Shown: positions 12,933 through 21,671 of the stretch, in pieces | Layout: each line of letters starts with the position of its first letter | How positions within the stretch are numbered: position 1 is the first letter of the stretch | From: a virus | Length of the DNA stretch: 33,097 nucleotides | IMG/VR virus record: IMGVR_UViG_3300042355_000507 | Span: 1 to 33,097 of that record | Reading direction: 5' to 3' (one strand) | Position numbers and translations under genes: made by a program | Notes under the pieces: generated by a model | Told to the model about the DNA's origin: nothing | Database searches by the model: none | The model's input: the letters and a program-made list of their open reading frames with translations, nothing else

Positions 12933-12966
12933 CCGTACCCTTGACGCAAAAGACCACGTTTAAGGT
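12933..12966 (+). promoter_or_regulatory. Late-region motif, copy 3 (before Bbp19-like gene)
   Basis: CCGTACCCTTGAC at 12933-12945, right after the TAG of the structural gene (12930). TTGACG, 14 bases, TAAGGT (12961-12966). AAGGTG (12962-12967) is also the ribosome site of the gene starting at 12976, so in this copy the downstream element may serve translation rather than transcription. Confidence 0.55.
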
Positions 12967-12975
12967 GCGCACAGC

Positions 12976-13341
12976 ATGACGCAACAAGATCACGACCCTC
13001 TCGATCTCGCCGGACAGGAACGCACCGCAGCGCGCAGCGCCGAGGAGGAGCGACTACAGCAGGAACGGGAACAAAGCGATCTGCGTTGGGTGATGAGCAA
13101 CAAGCAGGGCCGCCGATTCATTTGGCGGCTGTTGAGCAGGGCAGGAGTCTATCAATCGAGCTTCAACACGAACAACGCGGTGATGGCCTTCAACGAGGGA
13201 AATCGCAATGCGGGTTTGCAGCAGTTGAACGAGATCATGGAAGTCTGCCCCGAACGCTACACCGAGATGCTCGCCGAGCAGAAGGAAGCAAAAGATGCCA
13301 CCCGAAACCGCAGCGCAGACACCCGCAACCGACGCAAATAA
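12976..13341 (+). CDS. Bbp19-like virion protein (121 aa)
   Basis: The core 'DLRWVMSNKQGRRFIWRLLS' with 'AGVYQSSFNTNNAVMAFNEG' and 'RNAGLQQLNEIMEVCPERYT' matches the small Bbp19-like family, found near scaffold and capsid genes of BPP-1-like phages. The N-terminal part is charged and predicted coiled ('AARSAEEERLQQEREQSD'), and the C terminus is basic. AAGGTG 8 bases before ATG 12976 provides the start. It overlaps the scaffold gene by 47 bases. The role in the virion is unknown. Confidence 0.7.
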   Translation: MTQQDHDPLDLAGQERTAARSAEEERLQQEREQSDLRWVMSNKQGRRFIWRLLSRAGVYQSSFNTNNAVMAFNEGNRNAGLQQLNEIMEVCPERYTEMLAEQKEAKDATRNRSADTRNRRK

Positions 13342-13984
13342 CCAACCAGCGTCCGCCGTTGCTCCTGCGCCAGCCGCAGCCCCGAGCACGCTGTTGACCG
13401 CGCAACCCGCGGCACCGGCCGCCCCGGCTGCACAACCCACGCAAGCCGCTGGCGATGCCAAGCCTGCCGAGGGCACCGCCCCGGCCGGGGCCAAGCCCGC
13501 CGAAGGCGAGGACAAGCCGATCAAGTACGCCGACTTCACGGCGCCCGAAGGCGTGACGCTCAACACCGAAGCCGTGACCGAACTCAAAGCGTTCGCGGCC
13601 GAGAAGAAGCTCACGCAAGAGGACGCGCAGAAGCTCGTCGATCTCGGCGCCAAGACCATGCAGCAGCAGCAGGCGGCCCTCGTCTCGCAGATCGAGCAGG
13701 CCCAAGCGCAGTGGTCCGAGGCGTCGCGCACCGACAAGGAGTTCGGCGGCGACAAGCTGACCGAGAACGTCAGTGTCGCCAAGGCGGCGCTCGACAAGTT
13801 CGGCTCGCCCGAACTCTCAAAGCTCTTGGGTGAGAGCGGCCTCGGGAACCATCCCGAGATCATCCGCGCCTTCTTCCGCGTGGGCAAAGCAATCAGCGAG
13901 GACAAACTTGAGCGGGGCACGACCAAGCCCGCCAACGCCACGGATGACCTCGCGAAAAAGATGTATCCCACCATGACGAATTAA
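13295..13984 (+). CDS. Capsid scaffolding protein
   Basis: 229 aa. A long Ala/Pro/Gln-rich N-terminal region (about 1-75) is followed by a helical part ('TEAVTELKAFAAEKKLTQED', 'AQKLVDLGAKTMQQQQAALV') and a C-terminal helix-turn region ('HPEIIRAFFRVGKAISEDKL'), ending in DDLAKKMYPTMTN. The pattern of acidic, Gln-rich helices with '..HPE.I..F..VG..I.ED' and a Pro-Ala linker is typical for podovirus scaffold proteins, and it lies directly before the major capsid gene. It guides prohead assembly and then leaves. GAAGGAAG shortly before the ATG serves as the ribosome site. Confidence 0.85.
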   Translation: MPPETAAQTPATDANNQPASAVAPAPAAAPSTLLTAQPAAPAAPAAQPTQAAGDAKPAEGTAPAGAKPAEGEDKPIKYADFTAPEGVTLNTEAVTELKAFAAEKKLTQEDAQKLVDLGAKTMQQQQAALVSQIEQAQAQWSEASRTDKEFGGDKLTENVSVAKAALDKFGSPELSKLLGESGLGNHPEIIRAFFRVGKAISEDKLERGTTKPANATDDLAKKMYPTMTN

Positions 13985-13999
13985 TCAGGAGACCAGAAA

Positions 14000-14992
14000 A
14001 TGACCACTCTCGCCGCTACTCACCCGACCCTTCTGGACGTTGCCAAGCGCACCGATCCCGATGGCAAGATCGCCTCGATCGTCGAAATCCTCGCGCAGAC
14101 CAACGAGGTGCTCGACGACATGGTTTGGCTTGAGGGCAACCTGCCCACCGGCCACCGCACGACCATCCGCACCGGCCTGCCGACCCCGACGTGGCGCAAG
14201 CTCTACGGCGGCGTGCAGCCGACCAAGAGCACCGTCGTGCAAGTCACCGACTCGACCGGCATGCTCGAAGCCTACGCCGAAGTCGACAAGGCGCTCGCCG
14301 ACCTCAACGGCAACGCCCCGGCCTTCCGCCTCTCCGAAGATCGCGCCCACATCGAGGGCATGAATCAGGAGTTCGCCTCGACGCTGTTCTACGGCAACGA
14401 GGGCACCGAGCCGGAAGCCTTCACCGGCTTCGCCCCGCGCTTCAACGATCAGGCGGCCGCCAATGGCGAGAACATCCTGACCGATGCGGCCACGCCGGAC
14501 AGCACCGACAACACCTCGATCTGGCTGATCGTGTGGGGTCCGAACACCGTGCACGGCATCTACCCGAAGGGTAGCGTCGCCGGCCTGCAATCGAAGGACC
14601 TGGGCGAAGTCACGATCGGCACCCCGACCGATGGCTACTACCAAGGCTACCGCACCCACTACCGTTGGGACTGCGGCCTGACCGTTCGTGATTGGCGCTA
14701 CATCGTGCGCATCAACATCGACCTCGAAGATGTGATCGCCGCCGCCACCAGCGGCCCGATCCTGACCGAGTTGATGGGCAAGGCCATGCGCCGCGTGCCG
14801 AGCCTGACGATGGGCCGCCCGGTGTTCTACGCCTCGCGCAGCGCGCTGGACGCTATCGACCTGCAAGCGAACAACAAGTCCAACATGGCATTCAGCACCA
14901 TCGAGGACGCGCAGGGCAAGATGATCACCCGCTTCCGCGGCATCCCGGTCCGTCGCTGCGACGCGCTGCTCAACACCGAAGCCGGCATCTAA
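14000..14992 (+). CDS. Major capsid protein (BPP-1 / GP7-type)
   Basis: 330 aa. 'TLLDVAKRTDPDGKIASIVE', 'LAQTNEVLDDMVWLEGNLPT', 'GHRTTIRTGLPTPTWRKLYG', 'GTEPEAFTGFAPRFN', 'WGPNTVHGIYPKG', 'YRTHYRWDCGLTVRDWRYIV' and 'VFYASRSALDAID' are the signature blocks of the BPP-1-like major capsid family, which has an HK97-like fold. AGGAG stands shortly before ATG 14000. A strong gene position between scaffold and cement protein, and a terminator two genes later, fit a highly expressed shell protein. Confidence 0.93.
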   Translation: MTTLAATHPTLLDVAKRTDPDGKIASIVEILAQTNEVLDDMVWLEGNLPTGHRTTIRTGLPTPTWRKLYGGVQPTKSTVVQVTDSTGMLEAYAEVDKALADLNGNAPAFRLSEDRAHIEGMNQEFASTLFYGNEGTEPEAFTGFAPRFNDQAAANGENILTDAATPDSTDNTSIWLIVWGPNTVHGIYPKGSVAGLQSKDLGEVTIGTPTDGYYQGYRTHYRWDCGLTVRDWRYIVRINIDLEDVIAAATSGPILTELMGKAMRRVPSLTMGRPVFYASRSALDAIDLQANNKSNMAFSTIEDAQGKMITRFRGIPVRRCDALLNTEAGI

Positions 14993-15019
14993 GCCGCAAC
15001 CATTTCAAGGAGAAAAACC

Positions 15020-15454
15020 ATGATTCTCGACAAACGCACCGAGTTCTGCGACGCCACGGCGGCCGCACTCAACGCCACCAACGCCATCATCGGCGACGTG
15101 ATCGACCTCGGCAGCGCGCCCACGCTGCGCGACATCGGCAACGGAGAGCCGGTCTATTTGGTCATCCAAGTCGACACCGCCTTCACCGGCGCCGGCAACG
15201 TGACCTTTGACCTCGTGTCCGACAGCGCCGCGGCACTGACGACCAGCAAGACGACCCACGTTTCGACGGGGGCCATCGACTATGCCACTTGGGCCGCAGG
15301 CTACACCAAGATTTACGCGCTGCCGGTCGAAGCAACCTACGAGCGCTACCTCGGCTTGTGGGAAACGACCAGCGGCAACCTGACGGGAGGCAAGATCAAC
15401 GCCTTCCTGACCCGCGAACCGGCGAAGTGGGCCTCCTACCCGAACGCCATCTAA
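15020..15454 (+). CDS. Capsid cement protein (Bbp16-like)
   Basis: 144 aa, starting MILDKRTEFCDATAAALNAT after AAGGAG. 'VIDLGSAPTLRDIGNGEPVY', 'LVIQVDTAFTGAGNVTFDLV', 'YALPVEATYERYLGLWETTS' and 'GGKINAFLTREPAKWASYP' are typical of the Bbp16 family. In BPP-1 that protein has a jelly-roll fold and cements the capsid as dimers. It follows the major capsid gene by 27 bases and is expected to be made in similar amounts. Strong identification from pattern and position. Confidence 0.88.
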   Translation: MILDKRTEFCDATAAALNATNAIIGDVIDLGSAPTLRDIGNGEPVYLVIQVDTAFTGAGNVTFDLVSDSAAALTTSKTTHVSTGAIDYATWAAGYTKIYALPVEATYERYLGLWETTSGNLTGGKINAFLTREPAKWASYPNAI

Positions 15455-15467
15455 AGGAGCATGAGCC

Positions 15468-15737
15468 ATGCAAGTCGTAGCGATGCAATCCGGCTTCTAT
15501 AACGGCAGCCGCCGCCGTACCGGCGACGTGTTCGAGATGGACGTGCCGACCAAGGACGGCAAGCCCGTCCTGCCCAAATGGGTCAAGGCCGCCCCCAACG
15601 CTCACGAGGCGAAGGTGGAAGCGGCCAAGGCCAAGAAGGCCGAGCAGGACAAGCTCACGGCCGGGGCCATCGCTGCCAGTGGCGGCAAAGCGGCGAAGGA
15701 GAAGTCCGACGCCGTGGCGAAGCAACTGGCCGGCTAA
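15468..15737 (+). CDS. Small protein after the cement gene (89 aa)
   Basis: 'QVVAMQSGFYNGSRRRTGDV' followed by FEMDV (residues 2-26) forms a small beta domain seen in phage head-region proteins ('GFY.G.RRR.GD.F'). The rest is Ala/Lys-rich and helical (NAHEAKVEAAKAKKAEQDK), probably a flexible or coiled tail. AAAGGAG is 8 bases before ATG 15468. The gene is followed directly by a terminator. A head-completion or minor head role is possible; not proven. Confidence 0.65.
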   Translation: MQVVAMQSGFYNGSRRRTGDVFEMDVPTKDGKPVLPKWVKAAPNAHEAKVEAAKAKKAEQDKLTAGAIAASGGKAAKEKSDAVAKQLAG

Positions 15738-15760
15738 GGCTCGCTGCAAGGTAGCAATCA

Positions 15761-15785
15761 ACGGGGGCCACGCGCCCCCGTTTTT
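15761..15785 (+). terminator. Rho-independent terminator after the capsid genes
   Basis: ACGGGGGC (15761-15768), loop CACGC, GCCCCCGT (15774-15781), then TTTTT to 15785. It would cut down transcription between the capsid and tail genes, as the T7 late terminator does after its capsid gene. Confidence 0.9.
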
Positions 15786-15801
15786 CTAGCGGAGGTGCCC
15801 C

Positions 15802-16398
15802 TTGGCGTCGAAAGTTGAGATTTGGAATCTGGCCCTGAGCCACATCGGGCACCGGGCCAACGTGACCGACCCGGACGAGGCGAGCGCCGAGGCGAACCAC
15901 TGCCGCCGCTTCTACCCGATCGCGCTCGGCGTCACGCTTGAGCGGCATGCGTGGAGCTTCGCCACGCGCCGCGTCGCACTGGCCGAGGTCACGAACCCGG
16001 TCAACCATTGGGGCTACGCCTACGCACTGCCGAACTTGTGCGTCAAGGCCCGCGCGATCCTGCTGCCCGAGTCGACCGACGACTCGAAGGAGCAGGCGTT
16101 CGCCATCGAGAGCGATGACAACGGCGACGCGATCCTCTACACCAACGTCGAGGACGCAGTGCTCCGCTACACCACGCTCGTCGAGGACACCAACAAGTTC
16201 ACCTACAACTTCGTCCTCGCGCTCTCCTACGATCTCGCCTCGATGCTCGTCGGGCCGATCCCCAAAGACATGAAGATGAAGAAGAGCTTGGTCGAGACCG
16301 CGGCGTACTACACCGGGATCGCAGAAGCCGCTGACGCCAACGCGAGCCGCGACACGAGCTACGCCGACTTCATCCCGTCGCACTTGGCCGCGCGATGA
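15802..16398 (+). CDS. Tail tubular protein A-like (head-tail adaptor)
   Basis: 198 aa. TTG start 15802 with GGAGG 6 bases before. 'KVEIWNLALSHIGHRANVTD' and 'ASAEANHCRRFYPIALGVTL', then 'RHAWSFATRRVALAEV', are the hallmark pattern of the T7 gp11-like family (NLAL..IG..., C..FY...R...L....W.FA..R..L). The middle has 'WGYAYALPNLCVKARAIL'. The protein joins the portal to the tail tube. Its stop overlaps the next start (ATGA). Confidence 0.9.
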   Translation: MASKVEIWNLALSHIGHRANVTDPDEASAEANHCRRFYPIALGVTLERHAWSFATRRVALAEVTNPVNHWGYAYALPNLCVKARAILLPESTDDSKEQAFAIESDDNGDAILYTNVEDAVLRYTTLVEDTNKFTYNFVLALSYDLASMLVGPIPKDMKMKKSLVETAAYYTGIAEAADANASRDTSYADFIPSHLAAR

Positions 16399-18695
16399 AC
16401 ATCCAGCACCTTCTACGCTCGTTCGCCGCCGGCATCATCGGGCCGGAACTCTATGGCCGGCTCGACCTCACCAAGTTCGCCACCGGCCTCGCCAAGTGCC
16501 GCAACTGGTGGGTGCTGCCGCACGGCCCGGTGCAGAACCGGCCGGGCTTCGGCTACGTGCTCGAAGTCAAGGACTCGACCAAAGAGGTGCGGGTGGTCCC
16601 CTTCTCTTACAACACCGAGCAGACCTTCATCATCGAGTTCGGCGATCAGTATGTACGCTGGCACACCAACGGCGGCACGCTGCTCGAAGGCTCGCAGAAC
16701 ATCACGGCGATCTCGAAGGCCAACCCCGGCGTGCTCACCTACGCCGGCGCCGATCCCACGAACGGCGATTGGATGTACCTCTCGGGCATCGGGGGCATGA
16801 CCGAACTCAACGGCCGCTACGTCAAGGTCGCCAACGTAAACGCCGGCGCCAACACCTTCGAGCTTACCGACATCCACGGCGGCGGCAACATCGACACCAC
16901 GAACTTCACCACATACACCGCAGGCGGGACGATGGCGCGGGTCTATACCCTCGTCACGCCCTACCTCGAAGCCGACCTCTTCGACCTGCACTTCGTGCAG
17001 TCCGCGGACGTGCTCACGATCGTCCACCCCACCTACGCGCCGCGCGAACTGCGCCGCCTGTCGGCGACAAGCTGGCAACTCTCGACCATCACCTTCGCCC
17101 CGACGCTCTCGGCGCCCGGCGCGCCGACCGTGACGGCCTCGGGCGGCGGTGCCGAGACCAACACCTACAAGGTCACGGCCATCGCCGCCGAGACGCTTGA
17201 GGAGTCCCTGCCGTCGGCCAGCACCGCCGTCACCGGCGTGGCGCTCGCCACGGCCGGCGCCTACAACGACATCGACCCGACGCCGGGCGGTGTCACCGTC
17301 ACCGGGGCCGTGCGCTACAACATCTACAAGTTGAGCAACGGCCTCTATGGCTACATCGGGCAGACCGATGGCGCGAGCTTCCGCGACAACAACATCACCG
17401 CGGACGTGGCGCAGACACCGCCCGAGGCCAACACGCCATTCAGCGGGGCCGACCTCTACCCCGGCGCGGTGGGCTACCACGAGCAGCGCCGGTGCTTCGG
17501 CGGCAGCAACACCAAGCCGCAGAACTTTTGGGCGACGCGCAGCGCCACCGAGAACAACCTGAGCTACTCGATCCCCACGCGCGACGACGACGCGATCGCC
17601 TTCCGCATCGCCGCCCGCGAGGTCAATCGCATCCGCCATATTGTGAGCCTCGACCAACTTCTGCTACTCACAAGCGGCGGCGAGTGGAAGGTAGCGCCGC
17701 AGAACTCCGACATCTTGACGCCCGACTCGGCGGCGCCGAAGCCGATCTCGACCGAAGGCGCGAACAACGTGCAGCCTGCGATCACGTCGAGCGCGATCAT
17801 CTACGTGCAGGAGTCGGGGAGCCGGCTGCGCGAGATGAAGTACCAATGGGAGTCGAACGGCTACCAAGTCAAGGACATCTCGATCATGGCGCCGCACCTC
17901 TTCGATGACTACACCATCGTCGACCTCGCCTACGCCAAGACGCCGAACAAGATGGTGTGGTGCGTGCGCTCCGACGGCGTGCTGATCGGCCTCACCTACC
18001 TGCCCGAGCACGATGTCCTCGGCTGGCACGAGCACGACACCGACGGCACATTCGAGTCGGTGGCTTGTGTCAAGGAGGGCAGCGAGCACGTCCTCTACGC
18101 CGTGGTCAAGCGCAGCATCAACAGCCGCGACGTGCGCTATATCGAGCGCCTGCACACGCGCAAGATCACCGCGGCCGAGGATGCGTTCTTCGTCGACTCG
18201 GGCCTCACCTACGACGGCGCACCGACCGACACGATCACCGGCCTGTGGCATCTCGAAGGTGAAGAGGTAGCCGTGCTCGCCGACGCCGCCGAGCACCCGC
18301 GCGTCACCGTCACCGCCGGGGCGATCACGCTCGAAGGCGAGGCGAGCGTGGTGCAGATCGGTCTGCCGATCACCGCCGACGTGCAGACCTTGCCGCTGTC
18401 CTTCGAGGCCCAAGCCTTCGGGCAGGGCGTCGAGAAGAACGTCAACGACGTGGCGCTGCGGATCAAGGACACCTCGGGCCTCAAGGTCGGCCCGACCTTC
18501 ACCGCGGCCGACATGGTCGATATGACCACGCGCAGCGGCGAGGCGTATGGCTCCGCGCCGGACCTCACGACTGGCGTGGTCGACATCACTGTCCTACCCG
18601 AGTGGGGCGACGACGCGCAACTGTGCATCCGGCAGGAGGCGCCGCTGCCGGCCACGATCCTGTCGATGACCTTGGGGGTTGCGGTCGGTGGCTAA
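16395..18695 (+). CDS. Tail tubular protein B-like (tail nozzle)
   Basis: 766 aa. 'IGPELYGRLDLTKFATGLAK' and 'CRNWWVLPHGPVQNRPGF' at the N terminus are diagnostic of the podovirus tail-tube/stabilisation family (T7 gp12-like). Further blocks: 'FSYNTEQTFIIEFGDQYVR', 'YHEQRRCFGGSNTKPQNFWA', 'LLLTSGGEWKVAPQ', 'YVQESGSRLREMKYQWES' and 'HDVLGWHEHDTDG'. These are beta-propeller-rich repeats. It forms the tail nozzle through which DNA leaves the virion. Translation couples with tail tube A by ATGA. Confidence 0.92.
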   Translation: MNIQHLLRSFAAGIIGPELYGRLDLTKFATGLAKCRNWWVLPHGPVQNRPGFGYVLEVKDSTKEVRVVPFSYNTEQTFIIEFGDQYVRWHTNGGTLLEGSQNITAISKANPGVLTYAGADPTNGDWMYLSGIGGMTELNGRYVKVANVNAGANTFELTDIHGGGNIDTTNFTTYTAGGTMARVYTLVTPYLEADLFDLHFVQSADVLTIVHPTYAPRELRRLSATSWQLSTITFAPTLSAPGAPTVTASGGGAETNTYKVTAIAAETLEESLPSASTAVTGVALATAGAYNDIDPTPGGVTVTGAVRYNIYKLSNGLYGYIGQTDGASFRDNNITADVAQTPPEANTPFSGADLYPGAVGYHEQRRCFGGSNTKPQNFWATRSATENNLSYSIPTRDDDAIAFRIAAREVNRIRHIVSLDQLLLLTSGGEWKVAPQNSDILTPDSAAPKPISTEGANNVQPAITSSAIIYVQESGSRLREMKYQWESNGYQVKDISIMAPHLFDDYTIVDLAYAKTPNKMVWCVRSDGVLIGLTYLPEHDVLGWHEHDTDGTFESVACVKEGSEHVLYAVVKRSINSRDVRYIERLHTRKITAAEDAFFVDSGLTYDGAPTDTITGLWHLEGEEVAVLADAAEHPRVTVTAGAITLEGEASVVQIGLPITADVQTLPLSFEAQAFGQGVEKNVNDVALRIKDTSGLKVGPTFTAADMVDMTTRSGEAYGSAPDLTTGVVDITVLPEWGDDAQLCIRQEAPLPATILSMTLGVAVGG

Positions 18696-19161
18696 GGTGC
18701 GGTTCCGCGAGCTACAGGCGGGCGACGTGGCCTTCCTTGCCGCGAACCTGCGCGACGCCGACCGGGTTGAACTCGTCGGCACGCGCGGGCCTGATGTGCG
18801 CTTCGAGGACGCGATCTCGCGCGCCGTGCTGTTGTCCTCGCATACGTGGGTCGCCGCCGGCGATGACCACGAGCCGATCGCCATCTTCGGCGTCGCCCCG
18901 GTCTCGATGCTCAACGGCATCGGCTCGCCGTGGTTCCTCTCGACGGATCGCGCTTACAAACATCCCCGTACCCTTGTCAGTGAGGGGCGGCGGTATCTTG
19001 CCCGGATGCGTGAAAGCTATTTCAGCCTCGTCAACTACGTCGATGTCCGCAACGACAAGAGTATCCGGTGGCTGCGGCGCATGGGCTTCACCATTCACCC
19101 GCCGATTCCTTACGGCGTCGAGGGTGAGCCTTTTCACCGCTTCACGATGGGAGCCGAATAA
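18688..19161 (+). CDS. GNAT-like internal virion protein A (T7 gp13-type)
   Basis: 157 aa from GTG 18688 (MAKVRFRELQAGDVAFLAAN), which overlaps the tail-tube B stop; GGGGG 9 bases upstream serves as the ribosome site. 'NLRDADRVEL' near the N terminus, 'AIFGVAPVSMLNGIGSPWFL' in the middle and 'YVDVRNDKSIRWLRRMGFTI' near the end are typical of the phage gp13/DUF2833 family, whose fold is GNAT-like. Enzyme activity is not known; in T7 the protein is needed for virion maturation or ejection. The fourth copy of the late motif is read through here as codons for HPRTLV. Confidence 0.8.
   Translation: MAKVRFRELQAGDVAFLAANLRDADRVELVGTRGPDVRFEDAISRAVLLSSHTWVAAGDDHEPIAIFGVAPVSMLNGIGSPWFLSTDRAYKHPRTLVSEGRRYLARMRESYFSLVNYVDVRNDKSIRWLRRMGFTIHPPIPYGVEGEPFHRFTMGAE
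18966..18999 (+). promoter_or_regulatory. Late-region motif, copy 4 (inside the GNAT-like gene)
   Basis: CCGTACCCTTGTC at 18966-18978. TTGTCA, 14 bases, TATCTT (18994-18999). It lies about 160 bases upstream of the internal virion protein genes (start 19161). This is the only copy far inside a coding sequence, which argues for selection for the DNA sequence itself. Confidence 0.5.
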
Positions 19162-19754
19162 TGTGCTTTCCCGCAGCAGCAGCAGGGGCAGCCGCCGGGG
19201 CGAGCGCGGGCACGACGCTTGGCATGAGCGCCGCGACGTGGGGGTCGCTCGGCACCGGCCTGCAAGTCGCCGGGCTTGTGTCCGGCGCCCTCGGGGCGTC
19301 CCGCCAATCCGAGGCCACACAGCAGGCTTACAACTACCAAGCCGCCGTCAACAAGAACAACGCGCAGGTCGCCGAGTGGCAGGCGCAGGACGCCCTACAG
19401 CGCGGGGCCAAGTCCGAGCAGGCGCAACGCCTCAAGGTCGCACAACTCAAGAGCAGCCAGCGCGCAGGCTTCGCCGCCCGCGGCGTGTCGCTCGACGAGG
19501 GCAGCCCGCTGGCGATCCTGCAAGACACCGACATGATGGGCGAGATGGACGCGCTCACCATCCGCGACAACGCGGAAAAAGAAGCGTGGGGCTTTCGCAC
19601 GCAGGGCGCTAACTACAGCAGCGACTCGGCGATGCTCTCGGCGCGAGCCGGGACGGAAAGCCCGACCGGCGCCGCGTTCGGCAGCCTGCTCACCGGGGCC
19701 GGGGCGGTGGCCTCGTCTTGGTACAACCGCCGCACCAAGACGGAGGTGAGTTAA
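19161..19754 (+). CDS. Internal virion protein B-like (T7 gp14-type)
   Basis: 197 aa, starting MCFPAAAAGAAAGASAGTTL. A hydrophobic Ala/Gly-rich N-terminal region (about 2-45) is followed by a long helical part 'QQAYNYQAAVNKNNAQVAEW', 'RLKVAQLKSSQRAGFAARGV', 'DEGSPLAILQDTD' and 'ALTIRDNAEKEAWGFRTQ'. This pattern ('N..A.......G......S.RA..A..GV....GS....' followed by 'A.RD....A.G...Q') is common to podovirus internal core proteins that enter the host envelope with DNA. The ATG overlaps the upstream TAA by one base. Confidence 0.8.
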   Translation: MCFPAAAAGAAAGASAGTTLGMSAATWGSLGTGLQVAGLVSGALGASRQSEATQQAYNYQAAVNKNNAQVAEWQAQDALQRGAKSEQAQRLKVAQLKSSQRAGFAARGVSLDEGSPLAILQDTDMMGEMDALTIRDNAEKEAWGFRTQGANYSSDSAMLSARAGTESPTGAAFGSLLTGAGAVASSWYNRRTKTEVS

Positions 19755-21671
19755 GTGCCGCGCATCCCGACGTATGACGCGCCGCAGGTAGAGAGCCGCG
19801 CACTGCCGGGCGTGCGGCAGTCCTCGGTCGCATCGCCCTCGCTCTTCGGCGCCGGCGCCGAGCAAGAGATCGCCACCGGCAGGGGGTTGATGCAAGCGGG
19901 CACCGGCATCGCCGCCGCGGCCAATCTCATGCAGGAGCGCGAGAACGCCGACCTGCTGTTCCGAGCCGAGACCGCGCTCAAGGACGAGTACCTCGCCTTC
20001 GAGGGTGACGTGCGCAACAACCGCCACGGCCAAAAGGCGTGGGGCTTGACGCGCGACACCGAAAAGTTCTTCGCCGATCAAGAGAAGAAGCACAGCGACA
20101 TCCTCACCAACGACGTGCAGCGGCAGCTTTTCAATCGCTCGGTGTCGAAGCTGCGGCAGTCCGCGGTCGGGTCGCTCTCGGCCTACGAGGCCGGCGAACG
20201 CCGCAAGTCGCTCGAAGAGTCGGCCAACGCCTCGATCGTCGGCTCGATCAACCTCGCCGCGGCCAACGCCGCTGAGTGGTACGCGAAACCGCCCGCGCAG
20301 GTAACACAACCGGCGGGCGAGGCGACCACGACGATCGGCCCCGACGGCGTGCCGGTGAGCGCTGTCAACGCCCCGGTTGAAGTCACCGCCACCCGCGACC
20401 CGATCACCGGCCTCAAGCGCGACATCCTCAACCGCGTGCAAGTGCTCGCCGACATCAACGGGTGGACGCCCGAGCGCAAGCAGTTCGAGGAGCAGAAGCA
20501 CCTCACGAACCTGCACAAGCAAGTCATCCAGAACCTCACGGACAAAGCACCGGCGAGGGCGCGCGAATACTTCGAGGCGAACAAGGAAGAGATCAACGGC
20601 GCCGAGTACGACGGCATCACGAAGGTGCTCAAGGTCGGCGAGACCAAGCAAGCCGCGTTTGACTTCGTCGAGAAGGAACTCTCGCCCGAGCTATCGCTTG
20701 AGGATCGGCTCACCGCCGCCCGCGACCGCTTCAAGGACGAACCCGAGAAGCGCGACGCCGCCATCTACGAGATCAAGACGCGCAACGCCGAGGGCGAGAC
20801 CGCCCGCCGGCAAGGCGAGCAACAGGCCGGCAATGTGGCGTGGAAGGTCATCGCCGCCGGCGGTGGCACCTCGCAAATCCCCGCCGCGACGTGGACCGCG
20901 ATGAGCGGCACCGATCAACGTCACGTCCTCGACTACCTCGACGCCAAGGTGCGGCGCGGGGAGGCCGAGACGAAGAAGGACGGCAAGGAGTTGCTCGACG
21001 ACATCGACAACCTCGACAAGGTCGAGCGGATGATCGAGCAGGGCGACATCACCGACAAGTCGCAGCTTTCCCGCTACGACGCCTTCTTCTCCAAGGGCAC
21101 GCTCAAGACGCTGCGCACCAAGATCGACAAGCGCGGCGTCGTGTCGCCCACCGACATCAAGCGCGAGTTCGAGGAGCGCAAGGGCGCCAAGGTCAACGTC
21201 GCCAAGATGAGCGACGCGGATCGCGCCGAGTGGATGGCCTTTCAAGACTACATCCTCGCCAACGTCAAGGAGACCAAGCGCCCCGAGGACATGGGCGCGT
21301 GGGCCGATCGGTGGTTCATGTCGGGCTATGGCAAGGACAACTCGATTTTCACCAACGACCCGGACACCTACGGCGAGGCGCGCGTCAAGGGTCGCAAGGA
21401 CTTCGTCATCGCCACGCCCGAGGCGGCGCAGGCCGGCGTCGACAACGCGCTCGGCATCCTCGCCAAGAACGGCGTGCCAATGCCCAAAGACAAGAAGCTC
21501 GCCCGCGATGAGTTCTACACCACGCACGTCCTTGAGGCCGAGCGGTGGGCCGGTGCGCATGGCGTGCAGAGCACCCCCGAACTCGCGGCAGCCTATGCGC
21601 TGCTCAAGCAGAACAAGAAGCCGGTCACGGCCGGCAACCTCGAATACGTGATGAAGCAACTCAAAAAATAA
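19755..21671 (+). CDS. Internal virion protein C-like (T7 gp15-type)
   Basis: 638 aa. GTG 19755 directly follows the previous TAA, with GGAGG 8 bases upstream. Starts MPRIPTYDAPQVESRALPGV. Almost wholly helical and charged, with 'ALKDEYLAFEGDVRNNRHGQ', 'RDTEKFFADQEKKHSDILTN', 'ARAREYFEANKEEINGAEYD' and 'RDEFYTTHVLEAERWAGAH', consistent with ejection-core proteins. Its position between a gp14-like gene and the giant protein matches the T7-like order 14-15-16. Likely enters the cell with DNA to form the conduit or to help translocation. The last base of its TAA is the A of the next ATG. Confidence 0.8.
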   Translation: MPRIPTYDAPQVESRALPGVRQSSVASPSLFGAGAEQEIATGRGLMQAGTGIAAAANLMQERENADLLFRAETALKDEYLAFEGDVRNNRHGQKAWGLTRDTEKFFADQEKKHSDILTNDVQRQLFNRSVSKLRQSAVGSLSAYEAGERRKSLEESANASIVGSINLAAANAAEWYAKPPAQVTQPAGEATTTIGPDGVPVSAVNAPVEVTATRDPITGLKRDILNRVQVLADINGWTPERKQFEEQKHLTNLHKQVIQNLTDKAPARAREYFEANKEEINGAEYDGITKVLKVGETKQAAFDFVEKELSPELSLEDRLTAARDRFKDEPEKRDAAIYEIKTRNAEGETARRQGEQQAGNVAWKVIAAGGGTSQIPAATWTAMSGTDQRHVLDYLDAKVRRGEAETKKDGKELLDDIDNLDKVERMIEQGDITDKSQLSRYDAFFSKGTLKTLRTKIDKRGVVSPTDIKREFEERKGAKVNVAKMSDADRAEWMAFQDYILANVKETKRPEDMGAWADRWFMSGYGKDNSIFTNDPDTYGEARVKGRKDFVIATPEAAQAGVDNALGILAKNGVPMPKDKKLARDEFYTTHVLEAERWAGAHGVQSTPELAAAYALLKQNKKPVTAGNLEYVMKQLKK

